A DNA stretch of 64,000 nucleotides from Sipunculus nudus (Eukaryota > Annelida > Sipuncula > Golfingiida > Sipunculidae): positions 69,325,916-69,389,915 of the forward strand of contig CM049315.1 in assembly GCA_026874595.1 (NCBI GenBank), given 5' to 3'. The translations under genes and the position numbers were made by a program. The notes under the pieces are model-generated. The model saw nothing but the letters and a program-made list of their open reading frames with translations, was not told the DNA's origin and did not search any database. Position 1 is the stretch's first letter. The number at the start of each line of letters is the position of its first letter. Shown here piece by piece: positions 23,011 through 35,430 of the stretch.

Positions 23011-23728
23011 ACAATGACTAAAGGCCTGTGAACCAGATTGTCTCTATAAAACTGACGGTAACCAACTCTGAGAAGAATGATATGCTGAATATGTTGGTAC
23101 CACTCTCAATGATGAACTCTTTAAATATTTTGTGCTTTCTATAAATTGTTTGTTGATTGCCTGAGAAGACAATGCGCCCAGGACAGCCAAGGAAGGTTTG
23201 GAGAATTATGTGTAACAATGGTTATGTTACAAGTGGCATGGCACTTATGTCGTGGTTCCTGAGAGTGAGGCAGAACTAGCACGGCACATATATGTTGAGT
23301 CGGCTCTGTTTTATGCCATCCCAGTTTAAGCATATAAAAGTGTAAACTTTCAGTAATTCAGTCATATAATTTTGCATCACAGAACTAAACTTTATTGTGA
23401 TTATCTGAGTCTAGTTAAACTTAGGGGAACCCTTGAGATTTCTTCTAAATGATGCATTCCTAGAATTTTTTTTTCATAAGAAAACGTAAATTTTCTTCTT
23501 TAACTAGAGCAGAGTTTCATTGTTTCTCTTCAGAGTAGAAAGGGTACACATTTCTTTGTTTATCTTAAGCATGAGCTATGGTACATGTAGGCTGAAGAGT
23601 GCAATCCCTTGTGCATATACCCTCGCACTTGGTGACTGGTTTGAGGATTACTACGTTGATGCCTGGTGTCGGAACTTACCGTTACGGTTAACATATTGTT
23701 TAGACACGCTTTTTTAACGTGCTACTAA

Positions 23729-23729
<1 letters not shown>

Positions 23730-23777
<48 letters not shown>
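23730..23777. repeat. (TA)n microsatellite
   Basis: AT run at the left side of a block (about 23.6-24.1 kb) that is homologous to about 30.9-31.3 kb, upstream of copies B and C respectively. Confidence 0.9.
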
Positions 23778-23781
<4 letters not shown>

Positions 23782-24894
23782 TATTATTTTTTGTTGTATA
23801 TAACTAATCAATTTGTCTTTAGATTTACTTATGCTTTTGGTCTCAATGTATGTATAGGTGTCTGGTCATAAGGGTCCATGCTGAGAGAATTCTGGGCAAG
23901 GTTCGACCTGGAGTCTGACCTTTTCACGTAAAGAATGAGACAGACAAAGTAGGGAGATAAAACAAAAGATCTCTTGGGAATGACTGACAGTTGAAATTGA
24001 ATGTTATGTCCCCAATCCATTATAATTCAAAGAGATGACTTGGGGGCTGGCAAACGTGTCACATTTCGTCAAGCTTCAGCTGAATAGACAATGGCTTTAT
24101 ATTCAAAGATAGGACATACTGGACTGCCTTTAAACTCACTTAAGGACGATTTAAAGGCATTATTGACAATTTAAAGAATTTACAATAGAGTAAATTTATA
24201 GCTCTCTAATGCTAATGTGCAGCATCAAAGGCTGAGAGGCGTGCGTTAGACGATATAAAACATTAAACTTTAAATTGATTTTAGATATAGCATCCAGGGA
24301 AAACCAATCATGCTCGCATTGATAAATCAATAGTGAGGTACCGGTATAATGCAGAGTCAGTGAGAGACCCATCATGAATGCCAGAGATCTGGATAGTGCA
24401 ATACCATTGAAGAAATCAGTACAGTTTTTTTCATGAGGCCTGAATTAGCGAGCCTTGGTCAACTGGTCGTCTTATTTTTTATTCTATGTATCAATATATT
24501 TATCGGCTGTCTCGCCCACATCTCCAGATAAAACTTTAGAAGTGAATTATTAATCTCAATTCTATGACTGTGTTCACAACGGAAGGAAACAAAATCACGT
24601 GTTTGGCTGCTTGCGGCGATCAGGAGAAGCGTCCCATCAGCATTCAAACACCTGCAAACTTTATCAGAGTGTATCCGTGAACCCAGATGATGGAGCGATG
24701 AGAATATATATCAAAGCATGTGGGTGTTTGTGTGTGTGCCTATACAGGACGGAATCAGTAATTGTTTGAGAGTACAATGGATAACGGGTTGTGGAAATGG
24801 ATAATTGTGTCCGCCAATACAGAATTTTGCGGATAATATGTTTTCAGTCGGACGCCGCCGCCGCCGCCTCCGTAACCACTGAGCAGAATTCTTT

Positions 24895-25515
24895 AAAATT
24901 CGGAATTATGATCAAGTCACATGTGAACTGCTGCGCCCTCATTTTTGGTTGACCCTCCGACCTTTCCTCTCTGCACAGCGTTCATTTGTGCTTCTTTTTC
25001 CACACATAAACCAACATATCTCGAGAAATGTTTCACCGATCAGGCTAAAAATTTTGCACAAATGTAGCCCTTGGATAGTTTTATAACATACACTTAAAAT
25101 AGTGGCCCACCTGCAAGCATTTTTGCACAGTGTCCATCTGTTCATCTGCCTTCAGATAATATCACTCATATCTCTGCATTGGTTGGACTTATCCACCTGA
25201 AATTTTGTATGTGTATACATCCTGGATAGCTTTCTTGATTTTATGACGGGTGGCGCCACCTACATTCACGTTCTGACTGCAGACATACAGGCTTATATTT
25301 TCGGACTAGTTTGACGTATCTTCATTAAATTTTGCGTGTGTTTAGATCTCACGTAGTTTTTATCATACACAAAAACTGGTTGCGCCACCAGCAACCATTT
25401 TTCACAGCGTCCGTTTGTCTGCCTTTGGTTAAAATCACTCATCTCTGAAATATCGTAAAGGTATACATCTTGGATAGTTTCTCTTTCAAATAACAGGTGG
25501 CGCCACCTACAAGCA
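24895..25515. repeat. Degenerate tandem repeat, ~150-190 bp period
   Basis: Motifs recur: AATATCACTCATATCTCTG / AAAATCACTCATCTCTG, TACATCCTGGATAG / TACATCTTGGATAG, and GGTGGCGCCACCTACA twice. Positions suggest three or four diverged units. It sits where copy B should have its first F5/8C exon. Confidence 0.55.
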
Positions 25516-26445
25516 TGTTTACGTGGCAGACATCCATGCTATTATGCAACACATCTCACTCTATTTCCTCTTGCAACTCACTCCACCCGTCCTACTCGTA
25601 TTCTAGTATACATATTGTAAACGTTTTTATTTCTGCACCACAGGGTCTAGCTTATTACAGATACCAGTACTGGTTGAACCGATTCAGCCTTGAATATTCT
25701 GAACACAAAATCGGGTGAACCACCTACACCACTGTTGGAATGAAAAAGGTAAGAACACCAGGTTGAATAAGCAGCATGTTCTTAGAGATTTTTCTTCTTT
25801 TGAGAACATTTAGAAGTAAGCAATTTTATTTTAAATACTGACTATTCCTCGAGTTATTCATGAAAAGTAATTTGTTAAATACTTTCACTGACTGTGGGTA
25901 CAATATATATTCCCCTTATGGTAACGACAAACCACTAAGTGATTAAGCTTGCTATACACGGTGGCGCGGGGGAAATAGCGAATACACAATTAAATGCAAC
26001 GAAGCTAATAGTCTGTCATGAGGCCTCCTGGCGAGAACAAAAGGCACCACAGGAATGCCGAAACATTATATGTTGGTTGTAGAGTAAATTAATCATCTTG
26101 AATTTTTTTTAAGTTAACATTAAAATGTAGGATAGAAGAGTACTTTATTTGCACTTATTGTTTTGAATTTGAAAAGTAAGATTGCATTGGTAATAAAAGT
26201 TTTGTGAATGACACTCACTAGTTCTTGAGATCGGCATAAATCTTTTTTTTTAGAACTGTAAGCAAAATGAATAGCATCAATTCATGCAACTTTACTTGAC
26301 ATTTGTGTATCTCGTGGCTCATTATCTCTCTGCACCTAACCCGTGAAATATCTAGGTTTTAACGTAATATTGCAGGAGATACTGAAGAGCATGGTCAATT
26401 AATCACGCTACCATTCGATCAGGATTTATACAAAATGAAATTGTA

Positions 26446-26610
26446 CAGTAAAACCTCGAAATTACGTCAACCATTGGGACCTCGATAAAGTGGTCGCGTT
26501 TGGGAGGTGGCCGTCAAAGCGAGGACTTATATAAAAAGCAAACAGAAAATCTTGTTTCGGGAAAAGTGGTCGTTTTGGTCTCTAAAGCGAGGTGGTCGAT
26601 AGGCGAATTA
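26446..26610. mobile_element. pogo-like MITE fragment
   Basis: Starts TA-CAGTAAAACCTCG like the element at 14045, followed by GTGGTCGCGTTTGG, GGTGGCCGTCAAAGCGAGG and CGAGGTGGTCG motifs. The matching right end is missing. Confidence 0.5.
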
Positions 26611-27016
26611 GTTTTTGCACCACTGTCACTGGTTCTGTTGCAATATCATCTATTCATTTGATCTATTCCTAAAATGACATCAACTGTGGCTACCCTCTCC
26701 GTTTAGGTATTCCATGGTTTTGAGTAAACTTACGTCCAATCATAGTTCTCCACATATAAACCACAATCTGTCAGTATATCCAACCCATATGAACCGAATA
26801 TAGAAAATTACTACACCAAACAAGACTTACACAATAGGGACACCTTTGGCGCACAATGCAAAGCAGTTTAACAGAGCTACCGTCTTATACTGACTACGTA
26901 GTTTTATTAATCTTACGTCACTAATAACAGCGATTGCAGACTGAATCAATTATTATAATTATGCCATAGATAGAGAGAAGTACTAATAATCTGAATATCA
27001 AAATAACCCGGTCAGC

Positions 27017-27866
27017 TTACATAAAAAGTGTATTATAATGATCCATGAACACGCACCGGGTTATCCACCGGCCGAGTCGCATAGTAGTGTCAGGGTTAGT
27101 ATTATTGTCTATAGCGACCGTGGCACCGGTAGGACGGAAGGTTTTGTCACTGTACCGACCACCATCCAGCCCAGCCATCTGAATGGCTTCATTCAATATT
27201 TGTGTCACAGTGCCTGCCTGAATTGGGCAAAACGGCTGTGATAATGTAGGAAACAGTGGCATCTCAGGATCACGTCTCTGATCCATAGTACGCCTGATGT
27301 AACATCGAAGTGTCAATTTTATCCAGGTCAGCAGCAGGCAAGTTCACCACAAAAACCAGATCGGGAAGTATCATTTTGGTACCGTGGAAAGTGATATCCG
27401 CACCGCCATCACGCCGGAATTACACCTGATACACCGAAAATACCCGTTGGCACAAAGTAATATGCATCCTGTTGTATATCATGCTCTTCGTGGCTATATC
27501 GGATGGTTTGAGCATTAAGTAAGAGCTAATAAAACGATGACTGTGTCGCAACCTCTTGAGATCCAGTTCCGTATTCTCGGGCCAGCTAATAAACAAATCT
27601 CTGAATGGTTTCACTGTCATGACGACCGACCTTTTTATCATGTCAGCGGTTCCGGATTTGACCAATGCCGTCACCATATGACCAGTGTCCGCACAATGGA
27701 CAGGGTTATCACGAGCAAGACCCTGATATAAAAGTGACAAAGATGCTAGCGTCGCCTTTAACTGAGAATTTGGCCTTACTGAAGAATCAGCAACCGCACA
27801 TAAAAAACTTGCAATATCTCCAGAGTGAGCTGGTGGGAAAACAATGTCATTTTCAGCACAAAACAC
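27017..27866 (-). pseudogene. Tyrosine recombinase remnant (Crypton/DIRS-like)
   Basis: Two open blocks on the minus strand, 27866-27420 and 27316-27017, are separated by a frame-disrupted 100 bp. The first resembles the N-terminal core-binding and early catalytic part of tyrosine recombinases (DIASFL..., RHSHRFISSYLMLKPSDIA). The second ends with FRPTGAT, LGRW and VFMDHY, the late catalytic motifs including the Tyr nucleophile. The usual first Arg (RPSDI in related proteins) is Lys, and the His of H-x-x-R is also Lys, which suggests decay. It is not next to a reverse transcriptase. The upstream end at about 27.9 kb is replaced by a CTGCT-rich repeat. Confidence 0.6.
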
Positions 27867-27899
27867 AACATTTCGATTTGTCTATTATAGAGCGCAACT

Positions 27900-28260
27900 G
27901 TAGAAGGAGCCCATGCCTTGATATACTACACAGCAGCGCGTTCGTTCCAGTTCACTTCTGCTGTGAGAATCAACAGTTTTACAGCATATGCTCTATTACT
28001 GCTCCATCTCAGTATATTTGCAGCAGATATACTGAAAATCTGCTCTCCTGAAATAACCGTCAAGACAGACGCAACAACTTCTGCTATATCTCGTTCTGCT
28101 GCCTCCAGATGTACCAGACTGGACCAGAACGCGGATTTGCACCAGATGCTCACACACTGCTGCTTTGAGACATATGATATTTTCTTAAGTTCGGAGAGCA
28201 GATCTGGAGCATATAGTGATTCACTGCTGCTCTTACATAGACAATCTACAGTGCAATTAA
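27900..28260. repeat. CTGCT-rich repeat
   Basis: Dense in CTGCT, CAGCA and TGCTCC words, similar in style to 30.42-30.86 kb. It directly abuts the recombinase remnant. The open frame across it is compositional and not supported as a gene. Confidence 0.4.
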
Positions 28261-28269
28261 ATTAATTCT

Positions 28270-30400
28270 TTACAAGTTGGGACAGCATATTTCGAGCAAA
28301 CCCGTACGCTGAAGGATTGCTGAAATGAACCACGATAATTAGGGCCTACTTGGCCCTGCCCCCCTCCCCTAAGTCCCGAACACCTTTTCCTAATCGCCCT
28401 ATTTTACTATTTTAGTAAAGATAATGGCCCAGTATAACGACAATCAGGGTTTAAATTTTGTATTATTTTGGCTGACACAGGGACACAATCATAAGACCTT
28501 TTCCTCGATTGCTGAATAAAGATTGAGAGATTGAAAACATTATATTTACAGTTTGAGTTAGGCATTGTTAGGCAGAAAAAATAGATCCAGTATTCCGGTG
28601 TAATTGTGCTGAGCAGAGGGGTCCATTGCTGCCCCGGTTAATGCCACTTGACTTCAACTCCTGTGTTTGGATACATGATACACATCAACACTGCCTCATC
28701 TCGAACTTGACTAACCTATAAACCGTGGCCCATGCTGTTTAAAACAAAGCCGAGGCTGGTACCGGTAACAGGAAAGGAGGACATATTGTCAACCAAGGCA
28801 AACGAAAATGTAAGTTCTCCACTTTCTTAGCATGTCTGATAGTATCGTATTTAGGTAGATCTTTAATTGTAAATATTTTATTTCTGATGGGCTGGTTAAC
28901 ATGTTCTGGAGATCTGTAAAACAGTAAATCTGATGGTCGAACTCTGATGGTCTGCCTAGACGCTTCTCTTGTGCATGCTCAAGTAGGACATTTTGAAATC
29001 GGGAAGGGGGCGGGGGAGTTGTGGGGGAAGGAAACAGATTATAGCGTTAATAAGAGAAAAGGGCCACGGGCTTGAGTTCCAAACATAATTCAAATTCAAG
29101 GTTTGATTAAAAGCCTCTGATCTGAATTTTACAATCTCCCAATTAAAAAACAATTCTTCATTTCTGTTTGCAAGACACTAAAAACCTGGCTTAGGCTTAG
29201 GGCCAGACATTTAAAAGTTTACAGTCATGCTTTCTATTTTCTGTCTCATGAGTTTAAGGGGACAAAGTTGTTCAGAGCAAACTGTAATTCTGGCCATTAA
29301 GGCAATGTTTTTTTTCTGAATTTGTGTCCACCTACAAACAAGAAGGAAAATAATATCCTGTTTAAACAAATCTTTTGTGTGCAATACCAATCTCTCTCAT
29401 TTTCAAAATTAGATATTTCTTACCGGGGTTGTTGAATAAAGAAATTGGATTTTAAATCACATTTTTAATTAAGATGGATTTTTGATTTTTTAAATTAAAA
29501 ATTATGGTCATACTTTACTGAATGTAAACTATATTTAGACTGCTTTTAGACCAATGATAGTAGTCAAGCACACCTTTGAACATTGTGTATTGTAATATTT
29601 GACAGAATATTCCACTAAAGAAAGGCTTTTAGCTCAGCTGACTATAAGTCATCTGAGCTATAGTCATGGTCCTTTGTCCGTTGTCCATTCGGCTGGCAGG
29701 CCGTTAACAGGGTACGTTTTGAAACCATTGGACCAACGAATCCAAATATTGCATACAGGTAAATGTACCCAAATATCTCCTTCCATACCAAAATTTGGGT
29801 CACTAGGTCTTTGTTTCACAAAGATATTAAGGAAAAAGCTCAATTTTTCATTAAAAACCCATTGTTGCACTTCAAGACTGCCTAATGTCAACACTACTGA
29901 TCTTTTTTTATCAGTTTTAATACACATATTTTTCTATACATTTGCTACGTACATGCCAGAAATTAGGTCAGTATTGCGTACATTCTTTATGTTATCGGCC
30001 CAAACAAAACGCACTTTGTAAAAAAATTAGGAAATATGTTTACCTATTGAACATGAGAATTGCTGAAGCTAGAGACTTTTTTCAGTGGTGCAACTATTTA
30101 CCGGTAATAAAGATTCCACTCACTGATAGCTTGAACTGCTGTTTTAATCATTTTTTAGGCTTTCCCTTTATGCATGACAGTGGAAAACCTGGCTGGGAGA
30201 ATGAAAAATATATTGATGTTGATCCTCATCTACCCAGAGGGAAGAAAAAGAATAAGCTTATATTAACTGTATATAATTAATAAAATTCTGTTATACACAT
30301 TGAAAGGTATGTGTTTTTCATTTCTTTTGAAATTGGCGTAAAAGAGAATGCTGCTAAGTGGGCCCTCATATAAAAACACTAATAAGAAGATGGAAGGGCA
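28270..30400. other. Intergenic, no gene recognised
   Basis: Between copies B and C. A 140-codon open frame at 29599-30021 starts in sequence that looks like a dispersed repeat (TTAGCTCAGCTGACTATAAG...) and has no domain. Confidence 0.4.
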
Positions 30401-30419
30401 ATGTGGAGTGAACATCAAT

Positions 30420-30860
30420 AAACACGGGTCTGCTCCAGGGGAGCACTGCTCGAGGAAAGCACAGATGATTGCTCCAGGAGAGCACTGCTGTACGAGAGCA
30501 CTGCTCCAGCAGAGCACATGTCTGTGCCAGGAGAGCATACTGCTCAGGTTCTGCCAAAGTTCTGCTCAATATCTGCTTCTGATATGCAAATAGGCCTGCT
30601 CCATTGAGCACTAATTTAGATAATTGGAACCGCTCAATTTGTGCTGAAACCGCTGCTGAAAATCTGCTGCGCAATACCTGGTATATGCATGGTAAGTGTG
30701 TAGCAGACTTTCAGCATGTGATCCATAGGTCTTGGAGTACATAAACAGCATATGCTGTAACTGTGCTGAATAACTGATGCAGATCTGCTGGAAACACTGC
30801 TCTGGCTATCTACATAAAAACTGCTTCAAATATGCTGCAAAACTGCTGAATTTTGGTAGG
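30420..30860. repeat. Cluster of short GC hairpins (TGCTCC...GGAGCA)
   Basis: Repeated units such as TGCTCCAGGGGAGCA (30431-30445) form perfect 6-bp-stem hairpins. Variants follow to about 30545, then CTGCTGAAAATCTGCTG-type repeats to 30860. Confidence 0.55.
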
Positions 30861-31833
30861 GGTAGGCATGAGCCTTGATACATTTGCCCTGTAGAGAGTA
30901 ATCACAAGAGCACAAACCCACGCACTTGGTGACTGCTTTTAGGGTTCTCGCTTTTGATTTATGTTGTCAAAACTTACTTTTACAGTTTGGATATTTTAGA
31001 TACTCTAATTTGCCTGAGACAATATGCCACTGCGTATTATATATATATTAGTCTTGTATATAGTTAATGTTTGTCTTTACACTTACTTATGCTTTTGGGC
31101 TCAATGTATGTATGTCTGGTTAAAAGTGTCCAAGCTGAAATAATTCTGGGCAAGGTTCGACCTGGAGTCTGGCCTTGACACACACAATCAGACAGACAAA
31201 TGGGGGGGGGGGGGGGAGGGGGGGTGTCAATAAAAACCATTTGTCAATGATTGACGGTTAAAATGGAATGTTATGTGCCAGTCGACTCGACAGTCCCCAA
31301 TCAATGATTCTACACACAGATGACTAGGGGCTAGCAAATAAGTCACATTTTCCAAACGAACGTCAAGATAAGCAATTCACGTGAACCGACTGTAGCTTTA
31401 TAATCAGGAGTATAAGGTAGGGCATATTTGATTGTTTACAAGTTCAATAAAGTATGGCATGCGCATAATATATGAGTAACAATAGAGTCATTTATATCTG
31501 TCTGTGGTTGACGTGCAGCCTCTCAGGCCGATAGGTGTTTGTAATAATGTTGTGTATTGATATAAATGCTTATTTTATTTTAAATGTAACTTCCAGAGAT
31601 AACCCATAATGCACGCATCGATACATAATCGATAGTAAACTAACGGTCCATTTGCAGAGTCAGCGAAACACCTATCCTTAATGACAGACATTCAGGGTTA
31701 GTGCGGTTCCCATCGAAGGAATGTGTACAGTTGTTTTTCGCGATGATTGAATCATTTATGACCTTAGGTCAACTGATCGTCTTCTTTTTTATTCTATGTG
31801 TTAATACGTTGAGTGGATGTCTCGTCAACATCT

Positions 31834-33061
31834 AGCGTCATATCGACCCTCTGGCATTACGACCAGATTACTAGCGCCAGAGTGTCATTACATCTATGTC
31901 TGAGGAACGCGTTAATGAAGATGCAAATATTTCGTCATTTCTGACAATGTTTCATGGCCTACAGGTAAACTGTCAATCAACATAAACCAGACCAATCGTT
32001 AGCATTTTTTGTGTACTTTCAAATAATACCAAACATGACCGAGAAAAGTTCCGTTTTAACCCAGCACATTGGTAACCCTTTGGCATGTTTGTTGAATTTA
32101 TGAGCGCATGAACACAAGCATGGCTCGCACGGGTTTCAGGACGCAGGCAGCTTGCAGGTGATACAGGAAATGACCCGTGTCCATGGAGACGGTGTTTCAG
32201 TTTGGGTTGTGAGCTCACATGTATACTATTGTGTAAATTCATTATTTTTAGCATAATATTGAGATTATGGGCCGTTTACCACGATATGAATGCAACCTGA
32301 TGCAAGACCACTGCGATACATTCTTAGATATAACTTGTATCTCGACTCGGGTAGGCTTAAGGCCGTGTCACACAGCCGTTGACGCATAAATTGCACATAA
32401 TGTACGCATAAAATTGAAAAATCTGGATTTATACGCGGACATACGTGGAAAAAATAGAAATGTTGGGAGTTATGCATGAAATTATGACAGATGAATCACG
32501 CAAGAACGACGCATAAACTACGCAAGAAATACGAATAAACTGCGTAAAATTACGCATATCCATGGAAAAGCCAAATTCCTACATAATTCCCACGGATGAA
32601 ACACAATCACGAAGGAACTGCGTATGATCCACGCATGATTTACGCAAAGCACGAATGAATAGCGCATGCTCCGCGTATAGATCGCGTATGTATCACGCAT
32701 ATGCGCGTATGAATTACGCATTATTTGCGTAAGAACTGCGTATAACCTAGGTAAATTACGCATAGATCCCGTAAATCCAAAAAGAGGAAACATTTTGTGC
32801 AGCTCAAAACGGTTTTCGCGTATGTCCGCGTATGCCCGTGTCCGCGTATGCCTACCCCGCCCCCCACTCGCTGCGCATAGCGACGAATGAAATGCGCATG
32901 AAAAACTTATGAATTACGTATATCGCGCATGAATTGCGTATCTCGGCGTATGCCTCATATTTTATGCGTAGTTTATGCGCAATTTATCCGTAAGTGCTGT
33001 GTGACACTGCCATTACCAGCCAAATTATCCGATATCCTACTGAGTCGGGTTGTCACGGCTA
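31834..33061. mobile_element. Insertion in exon 1 of copy C, 10-bp target duplication
   Basis: GTCAACATCT occurs at 31824-31833 and 33062-33071, exactly at the point where exon 1 is interrupted relative to copies B and D. The 1,228-bp insert includes a block at about 31873-32240 related to about 38100-38390, plus a nested MITE. No coding capacity is seen. Confidence 0.55.
32360..33012. mobile_element. Harbinger-like MITE with long terminal inverted repeats
   Basis: The ends AGGCCGTGTCACACAGC and (reverse complement) TGGCAGTGTCACACAGC are inverted repeats that continue, with gaps, for about 50 bp through CATAAATTGC and ACGCATAAA motifs. TTA flanks both sides (32357-32359 and 33013-33015), fitting the TWA target duplication of PIF/Harbinger elements. 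The 653-bp interior is filled with ACGCATAA/TTATGCGT words and has no transposase. Confidence 0.65.
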
Positions 33062-35430
33062 GTCAACATCTCCAGAGAAAGCTTTCGAAGGGAATTAGTA
33101 AAACTGCCTTCTGTGGCTGTGTTAACGACGGCAGGAAAAAATGAACATGTGCTTGGCTGCTTGCGGCGGAAGTGCTTGGTGTTCAGGAGGAGAGTACCAT
33201 CAGCATTCAAACACCTGCAAACTTTTTAGAGTTTACCGTCAACATAGATGGTGGGGCGGTGAGGATATATGTCAAAGTAAGTGTGTGTCTGCTGTTGTGT
33301 GTTTGCAGCTGAAAGACAGATAATCAAAATATTCTTTTCACAAGGTTCCTATGAATAAAAAAGTAGAAAGTCTTTGCCATTATGGTTTAAATACTAAACA
33401 AAGATGAAACATTTTAAACTTCAATAAACACAAATTATATTCTAGACTATATTCCTCGATACCTATAGAATATGTCTTCAGCACATACTTATTTTTTAAC
33501 TTTTTTTTGCAGCTGAAGTCGAAACCAAGTGAGAAAGGTATGTCTACACATTCTCAAACAGAACAATTGCATTCTTTTTTCTATGTAAACAATACAGTAA
33601 ATCCTCATCCGACTTTCACGCTGGTGGCTCGATCTCGTTACTTGGACAACCACTATTCTGTCCCTGGAGCAAATATGACATCCAAACAGCTACCTTGATT
33701 ACGCTTGTCAGGATGGCCCTCCAACCATGTTATTTGTGTTGATATGGCTGAATTGGTCTATATATTAAACCACTAAGTTGTTTGTGTTGACATTTCGCCT
33801 GTTGATGTCTATAAAAGCTTCATCAGAGTGCTATATGTCTCCGCTAGGTGGAGTTCTTGTGCGAATGTTGTATCACTCTAGCCGCTCTTACGGAAATTTA
33901 GCTTAAAATATTTAATGTCAGATTTTTACAACTCACCAGGTGTTGCCCGTCTGTTAATCATTTTAGCACCTAATTGTGGGGCCTACCCCTCGGCCCTCGG
34001 AACTGACTCCGCCTTTCAGGCAGGTAGTACCGACTTCCGGCCGTATATGCAGCTCCGAATGGGAGGATTTGTAGTGATTGGGATGCGTGCCCTTGATCAG
34101 ACACACGTCATTCAGAGGGTCTCGATAAAAGTAAACAGTCAAAAAACGTACTATAAAGAGAACGGTGTTTATTTGGCAGGTTACCTGGATGTTACCTTAA
34201 CACCAAATAAAATGCCATCTGAAGCCGTTTATAATTTAACCGCATTAAATGGTTGATTATATCATATTGTATAATTGCCTTAAAAGGATTGGATTCTTAT
34301 GTCACATACCGCAATACTGAGCTTATAATTATTGTAACCGTTTTCATTTCTGCATCACAGGGTCTGGCTTATTACAGACACCGGTAATGGGTGAACCAAT
34401 TCAGCCTTGAATATTTTGAACGCGAGTTCAGTTGGACCACGCACAGCATTGGTGGAATGAAATAGGTGAGAACACTAGGTGAAATAAGAAGCCCATTCTT
34501 AGAGATTTTTCTACTTCTGGGAACATTAATAAGGTAGTATTGACTTTTCCTCGAGTTATAAATGGACAGTAAATTGATAAACTACTTTCGCCGGCTGTGG
34601 CTAAAATATAGGTCCCTCCTAAAGTGACATCAAACAACCAAGTGATTAGACCTGCCATACACGGTTGATACACAATGCAAAGAATCCTAGTAATCTGTCC
34701 ATAGGCCTCGTGACCAGGACAAAAGGCGACACAGCACAACATTATATGTTGTTTGCAGAGTAAATAAATAATCTTAGATATACTAGTATGTTTAAAGAAA
34801 GTTAAAAGAAGAGAGATACATTAACATTCACATAGGAAAATACTACTCTATTACTCTTAAAATTTTGAATTTGAAAAGTGTGGCTAATAAACGTTTCGTG
34901 AATAACATTCATCGGTCCTTGAGATCGACAATAACTTCAATTAGAATTTGAAGCGAAATTAATGCTTTCAATTCATGCAATCGTACTTGATATTTGCATA
35001 TTGCGTAGCCATATATCTTTCGGCACCAAACACTGAAATATCCAAGTTTTAACATTATGTTGCCATTATATATTGAAGAGCATGGTCAACATATTACGCG
35101 TCAAGGCGATCCGGATTTATACAAAATTAAATGATATGTTGTTAACGTGTGAGAGGCTGTAAAAGAATGTGTACCACTGTCACTGGTTCTGTCGCAGAGG
35201 CTTTTAACCATTCGAAGTATTATCTGTTCTTAAAATGACATTAACTGCGGGCATCCTTTTCTTTTAAGGTATTTGATGGTAACAAAGATGCGACCAGCAT
35301 AGAAACAGTCACCCTGCCGATTTCCATAGTAACACGTTATCTGCGCGTGAGGGTGGAGTCCTTCAGGAATGTTAATAAAGTGCGTGAGATAACCTGTGCT
35401 AGTTTTGAGCTGAATGGATGCAGACCCTGA

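Larger units (their letters stand above)
24449..26720 (+). pseudogene. PAN-F5/8C copy B, eroded
   Basis: Exon 1 remnant (about 24449-24713) aligns with copy C but has lost the start codon (ATGACC became GCGAGC). It has several stops and a small deletion in the Cys motif, and its donor changed from GTAAGT to GCATGT. Neither the 25-nt microexon nor the first F5/8C exon is recognisable: their place is taken by a tandem repeat at 24.9-25.5 kb. Exon 4 (25644-25748) is well kept, with good splice sites, but has TGA at 25716-25718 instead of the conserved Trp codon. Exon 5 starts with its acceptor at 26707 and is cut off after about 14 bp. Plainly a pseudogene. Confidence 0.75.
31758..35430 (+). pseudogene. 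PAN-F5/8C copy C, divergent and broken
   Basis: Same plan: exon 1 in two pieces (31758-31833 with signal peptide MTLGQLIVFFFILCVNTLSG, and about 33072-33276 with the Cys motif CLAACGGSAWCSGG), microexon 33513-33537, then 33967-34130, 34361-34465 and 35269-35430. A 1.2-kb insertion splits exon 1. The frame before the donor is shifted by one base. Exon 4 has TAA (34385-34387) and TAG (34463-34465). Exons 3 and 5 remain fully open with correct phases, ending ITCASFELNGC. Exon 3 is only 54 codons and lacks the CxxCxxxC insert of A and D, so it represents a separate subfamily. Confidence 0.75.

Noticed and set aside
24713-25643. 25-nt microexon and first F5/8C exon of copy B
   Set aside because: A search for an AG, 25 nt, GT pattern with the right phase and for the conserved exon motifs gave nothing convincing.
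29599-30021. 140-codon open frame
   Set aside because: No domain; the start lies in repeat-like DNA and the composition is AT-driven.
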